A stretch of 46,722 bases of DNA, from NCBI RefSeq assembly GCF_014180715.1, contig NZ_JACEFC010000024.1, positions 1 to 46,722 on the forward strand, written 5' to 3'. This stretch comes from Nocardioides stalactiti (GTDB lineage: Bacteria; Actinomycetota; Actinomycetes; Propionibacteriales; Nocardioidaceae). The translations under genes were made by a program, and so were the position numbers. The notes under the pieces were generated by a model, which saw only the letters and a list, made by a program, of their open reading frames with translations, was not told where the DNA came from and did not search any database. Positions 27,084-34,548 of this stretch are shown piece by piece. How positions within the stretch are numbered: the stretch's first letter is position 1; the number at the start of each line of letters is the position of its first letter.

Positions 27084-28342
27084 CTCGCTTCCGTGGTGTC
27101 GGTGGGCAGCCCGGGCTGCCCCGGGAGCCCCAGCAGGACCGCGAGCCGCGGCGTCACCTGCCAGCTGGCGACGAGGTCGTCGTACTCCTGCCGCAGCGCG
27201 GGGTCGGCGCTCGCCCCGGTGCGGACGGCGCGCAGCAGGGTGTTGCGCGGCGTGTGCTGGCTCTCCACGAACTGCATGACGTCGACACGGTAGCCGCGCT
27301 GGCGCAGCAGCATCTCCCGCACCGCATCGGTCAACGTGTCGGCGAAGCGCTCGCGGAGGATGCCGTGCCGGGTCAAGGAGGTGTAGGGCGGCGGGGTCGG
27401 GGCGGTGCGCAGCTGGGCGGCGAGGTCGTGGTGGCAGCAGGGCGCGGCGAGGACGACCGGCGCCTCCCACGCGACCGCTCGGGCGAGCGCCTCGTCGGTG
27501 GCGGTGTCGCAGGCGTGCAGGGCGAGGACGACGTCGGGCCGCTCGTCGCGCTCGGGGAGGATCGCACCGTCGATGGTGCCGACGACGAAGTCGGCGTCGA
27601 TGCCGAGGTCGGCGGCCAGCCGGGCGTTGTGGTCGGCCGACTGCTGCTTCACGTCGACCCCGACCAGCCGGACCGGGACGCCGCGGTGCTCGGTGAGGAA
27701 GCGATGGGCGGCGAAGGTGAGGTAGCCGTTGCCGCAGCCCAGGTCGACGATCCGCAGCGGATCGTCGGCGGTCGGCTTCCGGAGCCGGCCGGTGGCCCGG
27801 GCGTCGGCGATCGTCGTGTCGAGGATCCGGACGAACTCCTCGACCTGACGGTACTTCGCCTGCCGGCTGGGCTTGATCCGGCCCTGCGCGTCAGCCAGGC
27901 CGAGCGCGACGAGGACCGGGTCGTCGCCCGGCAGCAGCCGCTCCTTCTCCCGGTCGTGGGAGCGTTCCGCGACGACGGCGTCAGCGCGGTCGGCGGTGTG
28001 GGTGATGACGTCGAGCTTCTTGGTGACCCGGGTCTGGTGCACCTGGGTGGTGGTCTCGACGTGCCAGTTGCCGAACGGCTCCGCGAGCAGGGCGTCGACC
28101 GCAGCCGCGGCCGCCTCGCCGAGGGCATGGTTGGCGGTGTGCGCCTGGGTGGCGTCGTACGTCGTGACCTGGAGGTGGCGACCGGACTTGAGGTCGACCC
28201 ACCGCAGCTCCGCGCGGCGCCACTGCGGCTGACGGCCCTTCTGGCGTCCCGAGGCCAGGCCGCGCACGAGGTCGTCGGCGGCGAGGAGCCGGTCCCGGAC
28301 CCGAGCCAGCCCGGTCTCGAGGCTGTCGGTGGTGGATCCCAT
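27080..28342 (-). CDS. class I SAM-dependent methyltransferase, probably acting on RNA or protein
   Basis: A 420-residue protein with an N-terminal domain of about 190 residues and a Rossmann methyltransferase domain. Motif I is VDLGCGNGYLTFAA (199-212); the acidic strand VGVDVK and ALHACDTATD (motif IV-like) follow, then AAPCCHHDL. The APCCHHDL signature and overall plan resemble the METTL25/Methyltransf_32 group, whose substrates are nucleic acid or protein; which one here is unknown. It begins ten bases after the 28-residue membrane peptide gene and is translationally coupled to the propeller gene downstream. Confidence 0.85.
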   Translation of the reverse strand: MGSTTDSLETGLARVRDRLLAADDLVRGLASGRQKGRQPQWRRAELRWVDLKSGRHLQVTTYDATQAHTANHALGEAAAAAVDALLAEPFGNWHVETTTQVHQTRVTKKLDVITHTADRADAVVAERSHDREKERLLPGDDPVLVALGLADAQGRIKPSRQAKYRQVEEFVRILDTTIADARATGRLRKPTADDPLRIVDLGCGNGYLTFAAHRFLTEHRGVPVRLVGVDVKQQSADHNARLAADLGIDADFVVGTIDGAILPERDERPDVVLALHACDTATDEALARAVAWEAPVVLAAPCCHHDLAAQLRTAPTPPPYTSLTRHGILRERFADTLTDAVREMLLRQRGYRVDVMQFVESQHTPRNTLLRAVRTGASADPALRQEYDDLVASWQVTPRLAVLLGLPGQPGLPTDTTEAR

Positions 28343-28352
28343 CGTCAGGCCC

Positions 28353-28439
28353 TCACTTGAGCAGCGCGGCCACGACGACGATCACGAGCAGGGCGCCCAG
28401 CGCGACCGGGATGACGAGTCGACGGTGGCGGGGGTTCAC
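28353..28439 (-). CDS. 28-residue single-pass membrane peptide
   Basis: A GTG at 28439 opens a 28-codon frame ending at 28353. It encodes a basic start (NPRHRR, residues 2-7) and one hydrophobic helix of about 20 residues rich in Val, Leu and Ala, ending in Lys. All but one codon (CGT, CGA aside) end in G or C. It exactly fills the gap between the FAD/Fe-S gene (stop at 28449) and the methyltransferase start (28342). No ribosome site stands out, so translation may be coupled. Function is unknown. Confidence 0.6.
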   Translation of the reverse strand: MNPRHRRLVIPVALGALLVIVVVAALLK

Positions 28440-28448
28440 CGGGCAAAT

Positions 28449-31163
28449 CTAGCGGCCGCGCGTGAGGAGCTCGGCCAGGTGCAGGGCCTGGACGCCCTCG
28501 AGGTCGTCGAGCTGGAGCGCGCAGGACAGACCGTCGGCCAGCACCACGGTGGCGGGATCGGCCGCCAGCGCGGTCCGCACGGCCGGCAGCAGGTGGGACT
28601 CCGCGATGGCGACGGACGTCTCGTAGTGACCCTTCTCGACGCCCCAGTTCCCCGCGAGGCCGCAGCAGCCGGGCACCACGGTCACGGTCGCGCCGGCCCG
28701 TTCGAGGAGCGCTCGATCGGCGGCCCAGCCGAGCACCGACGAGTGATGGCAGTGCGGCTGGGCGACGACCCGGACGTCGCTGAGGTCGGGCAACGGCAGG
28801 TCGAGGCGGGTGATGAGCTCGGCGAGCGTCACGACACCGAGACCGGCGTCCGAGCGCAGCGCGGCCGTGCAGGACGGCTCGACCCCGAGGACCGGCACTC
28901 CGCTGTCGAGGTACGGCGTCAGGGTCGCCCGGGTGCGGTCGAGGATCCGCTCCGCCGCGTCGCGCTGTCCGGTCGACGTCCACGTCAGCGCGCAGCACGC
29001 CCGCTCGTCGATGACCCGGGCGGTCAGTCCGGCGCTCTCGAGGTAGGTGAGCGCCGCGAGGCCGGGGCCCGTGCGGAAGTACTCGGTGAACGAGTCGGCC
29101 CACACCCAGACGTCCACGCCGCCCGCCCGGCCCTGGACCTTCTCCAGGGTCGACGTCGGCGCGGCCTTGCGCAGTCGCGGTGTCGCGAGCGGCGGCAGCG
29201 ACCGGCGCGCGTCCATCCCGGCGACCGCCTTGGCGAGCGACGCGAACGGCCCGCCCTTGAGCGCCAGGTTGCCGGCCCGGGCCAGCGGCGCCCCGAGCCG
29301 CGCCCACCGCGGCAGCCGGCCCATCACGTAGTGCGAGCGCGGCCGCCTCCGGCCGGCGTAGGCCTGGTGCAGGACCTCGGACTTGTGCTCGGCCATGTCG
29401 ACCCCGGTCGGACAGTCCGACGCGCAGCCCTTGCACGACAGGCAGAGGTCGAGCGCCTCGAGGACCGCCGGGTCGGTGAGACCGCCGGCCAGACCGCCGG
29501 TCACCGCCTCCTGGAGGACGCGGGCGCGACCCCGGGTCGAGTCCTTCTCCTCACGGGTCGCCACGTAGGACGGGCACATCACCCCCGCGGGAGACGGGGC
29601 GACGCACTTCCCGACGCCGGTGCAGCGGTGGACCGCCTCGGCGATGTCCCCGCTGACGAGGAGCGGGAGCACCGGCCGCAGGTCGGCGTCGAGCGGACGG
29701 GGGTCGACGAGGACCCCGGGGTTGAGCAGGTCCTGCGGGTCGCACGCGTGCTTGACCGCCCGGAACAGCGACAGCGAGCGCTCGTCGTACATCAGCGGGA
29801 GGAGCTCGGAGCGGGCACGGCCGTCACCGTGCTCGCCGGACAAGGACCCACCGTGCTCGCGCAGGCGCTCTGCGCACGCGAAGAGGAACTCCCGGAACGC
29901 GCCGGCCCCGCCGGAGAAGTCGAAGTCGATCCGGACGTGCACGCAGCCGTCGCCGAAGTGGCCGTACGGCACCCCGTCGAGGCCGTGGGTCCGCAGCAGG
30001 CCGTCGAAGTCGCGCAGCCAGGCGCCGAGCCGATCGGGCGGGACGGCAGCGTCCTCCCAACCGCTGTAGGCCGGGCGGGACAGGCTTCGCGCGGCGAGCC
30101 CGGCACCGTCCTCGCGGATCCGCCACAGTGCCGCCGCCTCGGCGGCCGAGCTCACGACCCGCGACGCGAGCGCACCCGACACCCCCGCGAGCGTCGCGAC
30201 CGCACCGGCCCGCTCCGGGCCCGCGACCTCGACGAACAGCCAGCCGGCGCCGGCCGGGAGGTCGGGGACCGCCCCGCCACGCGCCCGCACCAGGTCGACG
30301 ATCCGCGAGTCGAGGCCCTCGCACGCGACCATTCGGGCGTCTCCGGCGACGGAGGCGAGCAGCACGGGCACTGCGTCGGCCGCCTCGATCATCGACGGGT
30401 AGCCGAGCACGAGCAGGTCGCGTTCCTCCTCGGGCACCAGCGCGACGGTGACCTCGCGGAGCAGACCGAGGGTCCCCTCGGAGCCGGCGAGGAACCGCGG
30501 GACGGAGAGCCGCTCGGGCAGCAGGTGCTCGAGGGAGTAGCCCGACACCTGGCGGGAGAACCGGCCGAACGAGGTCCGCACGTGGCCCAGCTCCGCGGCG
30601 ACCACGGCAGCCAGCCGTGCCTCGACCTCCCCGGGAGCCGCGGCGCGGTCGCCCCACAGCACGTCGGCCGCGACGACGGTGTCGGCGGATCGCCCGTAGC
30701 CGAGCGCGCGGGATCCGCACGCGTTGTTGCCGACCATGCCGCCGATCGTGCAGCGGGTGTGGGTCGAGGGGTCCGGTCCGTAGCGGAGCCCGTGGGGCGC
30801 GGCCGCCTTCTGGAGCGCGGCGTGCACGATGCCCGGCTCCACCCGGGCGGTCCGCGCCTCGGCGTCGATCTCGAGCACCCGGTCGAGCCGGCGCAGGTCC
30901 ACGACGATCCCCTCGCCGACCGCGTTGCCCGCGATCGACGTACCGGCGCCGCGTGCGGTCACCGACGTGCCAGCAAGCGCCGCCACCTCGAGCACGGCCT
31001 CCAGGTCGTCACGGTGCCGCGGCCGGGCGACCGCCGTCGGCAGCACCCGGTAGACCGAGGCGTCGGAGGAGTAGAGGGCGCGGGTCAGGCTCGAGTCGTC
31101 GGCATCCACGCCACGGCGGGCCAGCTCGGCCACCACACCCTGCGCGTCGTCCACCTGCGCCAA
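28449..31163 (-). CDS. FAD- and Fe-S-dependent D-2-hydroxyacid dehydrogenase
   Basis: A 904-residue fusion of two parts. Residues 1-500 are a PCMH-type FAD domain (TARGAGTSIAGNAVGEG, GGMVGNNACGSRALGYGRSAD) with an FAD-oxidase C-terminal domain (YGHFGDGCVHVRI, GGSLSGEHGDGR). From about 510 on comes an iron-sulfur part: CTGVGKC, then CLSCKGCASDCP (two 4Fe-4S sites) and CCG-type motifs RACCALTW and PGCCGLAG. This plan matches GlcD/Dld-type enzymes and E. coli YdiJ, a D-2-hydroxyglutarate dehydrogenase; D-lactate is the alternative. Electrons would go to a quinone or carrier. The transhydrogenase gene 2 kb away supports D-2-hydroxyglutarate. Confidence 0.9.
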   Translation of the reverse strand: MAQVDDAQGVVAELARRGVDADDSSLTRALYSSDASVYRVLPTAVARPRHRDDLEAVLEVAALAGTSVTARGAGTSIAGNAVGEGIVVDLRRLDRVLEIDAEARTARVEPGIVHAALQKAAAPHGLRYGPDPSTHTRCTIGGMVGNNACGSRALGYGRSADTVVAADVLWGDRAAAPGEVEARLAAVVAAELGHVRTSFGRFSRQVSGYSLEHLLPERLSVPRFLAGSEGTLGLLREVTVALVPEEERDLLVLGYPSMIEAADAVPVLLASVAGDARMVACEGLDSRIVDLVRARGGAVPDLPAGAGWLFVEVAGPERAGAVATLAGVSGALASRVVSSAAEAAALWRIREDGAGLAARSLSRPAYSGWEDAAVPPDRLGAWLRDFDGLLRTHGLDGVPYGHFGDGCVHVRIDFDFSGGAGAFREFLFACAERLREHGGSLSGEHGDGRARSELLPLMYDERSLSLFRAVKHACDPQDLLNPGVLVDPRPLDADLRPVLPLLVSGDIAEAVHRCTGVGKCVAPSPAGVMCPSYVATREEKDSTRGRARVLQEAVTGGLAGGLTDPAVLEALDLCLSCKGCASDCPTGVDMAEHKSEVLHQAYAGRRRPRSHYVMGRLPRWARLGAPLARAGNLALKGGPFASLAKAVAGMDARRSLPPLATPRLRKAAPTSTLEKVQGRAGGVDVWVWADSFTEYFRTGPGLAALTYLESAGLTARVIDERACCALTWTSTGQRDAAERILDRTRATLTPYLDSGVPVLGVEPSCTAALRSDAGLGVVTLAELITRLDLPLPDLSDVRVVAQPHCHHSSVLGWAADRALLERAGATVTVVPGCCGLAGNWGVEKGHYETSVAIAESHLLPAVRTALAADPATVVLADGLSCALQLDDLEGVQALHLAELLTRGR

Positions 31164-31338
31164 TCTAGTGGTGTCCCTCTCAACCGGCTGCCGCGGCCGG
31201 TCACCCAGGCGTTCGCCCGAGCGGCGCTGCCGAAGTTTTACCTGCGTGGTCCACCGTCCCTCAGCGCGCAGGCGCGCCGCGATCTACGTTCGAGACGGAC
31301 TTCCCTGACGCTCCCTCAGAGACCCGCCGGAGGCACGC

Positions 31339-33051
31339 ATGATCCGCACGCTGGCCCGTACCGTCCTCGCGCTGATCTGTGCGCTCGTCGCCGCGGCCGC
31401 CCTCGCCGGAGGGCCTCCGGCCACCGGCGCCGGCGGTGCCAGCGGCGAGCCGGGCAGGGCGGTCTCGTCCGTGGCCGTGGAGACGGTGTCCGCTGCCATG
31501 GACGGCGGTTGGTACCACACCTGCGGCCTGCGCAGCACCGGCACCGTGCTGTGCTGGGGACGCAACACCAACGGCGAGTCCACCCCGGCGAGCGGGACCT
31601 TCTCCCAGGTCGCCGCCGGCTTCGACAACACCTGTGGCCTGCGCACCGACGGCACCGTCTCCTGCTGGGGTGCCAACCAGCTCGGCCAGTCCACCCCACC
31701 TCCGGGGATGTACACCGGGGTCACCGCCGGCACCGGCCATGCGTGCGGCGTACGACGAGGATCGGCGATCTGCTGGGGCGACAACAGCTACGGCGAGGGG
31801 ACCGTGCCACCGGGCGCCTTCACTACCCTCGCCGCCGGCGGCAACCACACCTGCGGGCTGGAGGTCGACGGCACGGTGTCCTGCTGGGGCGACGGCTCCT
31901 TCGGCCAGTCCACCGCTCCGACCGGCACGTTCATCGCCTTGTCCGCCGGGACGGTCCACACCTGCGGGCTCCGCTCGACGGGCACGGTGGCCTGCTGGGG
32001 CCTCGACTTCTACGGCCAGGTGAGCGCGCCGACGGGCACCTTCACCAAGATCGACTCCGGCCTCACCCACACGTGCGGGCTCCGGTCCAACGGCACCGTG
32101 GCCTGCTGGGGCAGCGGCGCCGGCGTCGTGCCGACAGGCATCTTCGTGAACGTCATGGCGGGCTCGTACCACAGCTGCGCGGTCCGCCCCAGCGGCACCG
32201 CGGTCTGCTGGGGGCTTGACGACGAGAACCAGGCGTCGCCCTCCCCGACGGCCAAGTTCCTGGTCCCGGCAGTCAGCGCCGGCAACGGCAGCACCTGCGG
32301 CATCACCCCGGGCGGCCTCGTCAACTGCTGGGGACCCGCCGCCGACCCGGTGGTCACCGACACCCCGTCCGGTGCCTACACCTCGATCAGCGACGGCGGC
32401 GGCCATGCCTGCGGGCTCAAGGCCAACGCCACGTTGTCGTGCTGGGGGTCCGACGCCGCCGGCGAGGCGAGCCCGCCGACCGGTGCGTTCATCAGTGTGA
32501 GCGCGGGCGCCGACCACTCCTGCGGCGTCCGCGTCAGCAGCGCCCTCGTGTGCTGGGGCGACGACGCCTTCAACCGAGCGACTCCCCCGGCCGGCGCCGG
32601 CTACCTCCAGGTGACCGCGGGCAGCCTGCACAGCTGTGCGATCCGGACCACCGGCACGGTCGAGTGCTGGGGCAGCGACGGTTCCGGCCGGGCGACCCCG
32701 CCGACCGGCCGCTTCGACATCGTCAGCGCCGGCACGGCCCACACCTGCGGCCTGCGCACCACCGGCACCCTCGCCTGCTGGGGCAGCACCACGATGGGCC
32801 AGACCGACGCCCCGACCGGCGCGTTCGTGAGCCTCAGCGCCAAGGGCACCCACAGTTGCGGGGTCCGCGCCTCCGGGGCGATCGTCTGCTGGGGCTCCAC
32901 CGGCTTCGGCAAGGCCACCCCGCCCGCCGGCACCTTCCGCACCGTCAGCGTCGGCGCCGACCACAGCTGCGCCGTACGCACCAACGGCAACGTCGTCTGC
33001 TGGGGCCGCAACAACAACGGTCAGACCACCGTCCCCGGCACCTTCAGCTGA
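31339..33051 (+). CDS. secreted RCC1-like protein with 14 Cys-paired repeats (copy A)
   Basis: A 570-residue exported protein. The signal peptide spans roughly residues 1-32. From about residue 58 to the end there are 14 repeats of 36-40 residues, each with the core HTCGLRSTGTVxCWG: two cysteines about nine residues apart, then Trp-Gly. This matches RCC1-type propeller repeats and suggests two seven-bladed propellers, each blade with a disulfide. Repeat 8 is atypical (CWGPAADPVVT). There is no anchor or sorting motif, so it is probably released. GGAGG lies seven bases before the ATG. Function and ligand are unknown. Confidence 0.88.
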   Translation: MIRTLARTVLALICALVAAAALAGGPPATGAGGASGEPGRAVSSVAVETVSAAMDGGWYHTCGLRSTGTVLCWGRNTNGESTPASGTFSQVAAGFDNTCGLRTDGTVSCWGANQLGQSTPPPGMYTGVTAGTGHACGVRRGSAICWGDNSYGEGTVPPGAFTTLAAGGNHTCGLEVDGTVSCWGDGSFGQSTAPTGTFIALSAGTVHTCGLRSTGTVACWGLDFYGQVSAPTGTFTKIDSGLTHTCGLRSNGTVACWGSGAGVVPTGIFVNVMAGSYHSCAVRPSGTAVCWGLDDENQASPSPTAKFLVPAVSAGNGSTCGITPGGLVNCWGPAADPVVTDTPSGAYTSISDGGGHACGLKANATLSCWGSDAAGEASPPTGAFISVSAGADHSCGVRVSSALVCWGDDAFNRATPPAGAGYLQVTAGSLHSCAIRTTGTVECWGSDGSGRATPPTGRFDIVSAGTAHTCGLRTTGTLACWGSTTMGQTDAPTGAFVSLSAKGTHSCGVRASGAIVCWGSTGFGKATPPAGTFRTVSVGADHSCAVRTNGNVVCWGRNNNGQTTVPGTFS

Positions 33052-33054
33052 CCC

Positions 33055-33200
33055 CGAACCCGCACACTTCGGTCCACGAACCCGCAAGGTTCGGCCCCCG
33101 AACCCGCAAAGTTCGGAGCTCGCCGTTGCCGGTCAGCCCACATCCTGCGGACTCAACGACCAAAGCCTGCGGGTTCGTCGACCGAACCCCGCAAGTTCGG
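33055..33200. repeat. cluster of palindromic 18-bp repeats between convergent genes
   Basis: Four copies of CGAACCCGCAARGTTCGG or close variants occur at 33055-33072, 33077-33094, 33099-33116 and 33183-33200; the first three are phased at exactly 22 bp. Each is itself an imperfect hairpin (CGAAC...GTTCG). A reverse copy at 33165-33177 pairs with the fourth to form TGCGGGTTCG-TCGAC-CGAACCCCGCA. The cluster fills the whole gap between the RCC1-like and transhydrogenase stops and probably terminates both. Confidence 0.88.
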
Positions 33201-33205
33201 CGGTG

Positions 33206-34477
33206 TCACCAGTGGTGGAGGGAGGAGCCGATGATGGTGGCGAGGTCGGCCTCGGTGACGGGCTTGGGGGCGGTGGCGAGGAGGCGTTGCTGTTGTACGG
33301 CGCCGCCGACGAGGTCGTCGACGTCGGACTCGCCGTAGCCGACCTCGCCGAGCCCGTTGGGGGTGCCGATGTCGCGCATGAGCGTCGCCAACGTGCGGGG
33401 CAGCACGTCCGGGCCGCTGCCCTCGGCAGCGGGGTCCAGCAGGCGGGCGGCCCGCAGGTGCCGGTCCGGGGCGGCGTCGAAGGTGAACCGGAACGCCTCG
33501 GGCGCGGTCAACGCGACCGCCATGCCGTGCGGCACGATCGGCTCCACGCCCGGGTAGCCCGCGGGCCGGAAGTCCCGCACCCGACCGGCGATCGGGTAGG
33601 CGTTGGCGTGCGGGATGTGGACGCCGGCGTTGCCGAAGCCGAGCCCGGCGAACGTCGCCGCGAGCGACATCTGCTCCGCGACCTCCGGCGCCATACCGCC
33701 CTCCCGCACCGCGTCGCGGAACGCGCCGGCGAGCAGGCCGAGCGCCCGCTCGGACCACAGGTCCGCGATCGGGTTGGAGCCGCAGTACGGCACGCGCTGC
33801 TCGGGCTGCTTGGCGTCGAAGTCCCCGTACCAGCGGGCCGTGTAGCTCTCCAGCGCGTGGCAGAGGATGTCCATCCCGGCCGCGGCGGTGACGCCGGCGG
33901 GCTGGGTCGCGGTCAGGTCGGGGTCGACGACGGCGAGCCGCGGCCGCAGCGCCGGGTGGCTGATGCCCGTCTTCACCTTGAGCGCGAGCACGTCCATCAC
34001 GCAGATCGTCGTGCTCTCGCTGCCCGTGCCGGTCGTGGTCGGTACGGCGACGAGCGGGAGCAGCGGCTGCTGCGGCGCCCTCGCCTTCCCGACCGGGGCG
34101 TTGATGTAGTCCATGAGGTCACCGGGGTTCGTCACCAGGAGCGCGACCGCTTTGGCGGTGTCGATCGACGACCCGCCCCCGACCGCGACGACGGCGTCGA
34201 ACGGTCCCTCGGCGCGGGCGAACTCCACCGCGTGGGTGAGCGACTCGTCGGTCGGCTCGACGTGGGTCTCGTCGTACGTCGTCACCTCGATCCCGCGCCC
34301 GGTCATCGCCTCGGCGACCCGCGCCGGGTGGCCGGCCGCGACCACTCCCGCGTCGGTCACGAGCAGCACCCGTCGGGCTCCCCAGCCCGCCAGGTCGTAG
34401 CCGATCTCGCGGGAGGCGCCCCGCCCGAACTTGAGTGCGGGAGCGGCATACGTGAAGACGGTCTCGGTCACCGGCAC
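33206..34477 (-). CDS. hydroxyacid-oxoacid transhydrogenase (iron-containing alcohol dehydrogenase family)
   Basis: A 423-residue member of the iron-dependent alcohol dehydrogenase family. NAD is bound by AVGGGSSIDTAKA, and the active-site metal region includes GMDILCHALESYTA and HIPHANAYPIAG plus VPHGMAVALT. These features and the length are those of the ADHFE1 subgroup, which oxidises 4-hydroxybutyrate to succinate semialdehyde while reducing 2-oxoglutarate to D-2-hydroxyglutarate, with bound NAD recycled in place. A simple alcohol dehydrogenase or lactaldehyde reductase is the less likely alternative. The gene sits between the two RCC1-like paralogues on the opposite strand. Confidence 0.88.
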   Translation of the reverse strand: MPVTETVFTYAAPALKFGRGASREIGYDLAGWGARRVLLVTDAGVVAAGHPARVAEAMTGRGIEVTTYDETHVEPTDESLTHAVEFARAEGPFDAVVAVGGGSSIDTAKAVALLVTNPGDLMDYINAPVGKARAPQQPLLPLVAVPTTTGTGSESTTICVMDVLALKVKTGISHPALRPRLAVVDPDLTATQPAGVTAAAGMDILCHALESYTARWYGDFDAKQPEQRVPYCGSNPIADLWSERALGLLAGAFRDAVREGGMAPEVAEQMSLAATFAGLGFGNAGVHIPHANAYPIAGRVRDFRPAGYPGVEPIVPHGMAVALTAPEAFRFTFDAAPDRHLRAARLLDPAAEGSGPDVLPRTLATLMRDIGTPNGLGEVGYGESDVDDLVGGAVQQQRLLATAPKPVTEADLATIIGSSLHHW

Positions 34478-34548
34478 AACCTAGCGCCGCGCCGCGGGAC
34501 TTGGCCGAATCGTCTGCCGGCGACACCACGCCGTGCGACGGTGAGCAG

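Noticed and set aside
28329..32219. A 1296-codon plus-strand frame covering the FAD/Fe-S gene and entering the RCC1-like gene
   Set aside because: Antisense shadow of a clear flavoprotein; its composition (Arg, Gly, His, Glu) and lack of motifs show it is not a gene.
31261..33087. Repetitive 608-codon frame antisense to the RCC1-like gene
   Set aside because: Its repeats only mirror the repeats of the sense protein, which has a signal peptide, ribosome site and conserved CWG cores.
33055..33200. CRISPR array
   Set aside because: The 18-bp palindromic units have only 4-base gaps in the phased part, no spacer-like sequences and no cas genes.
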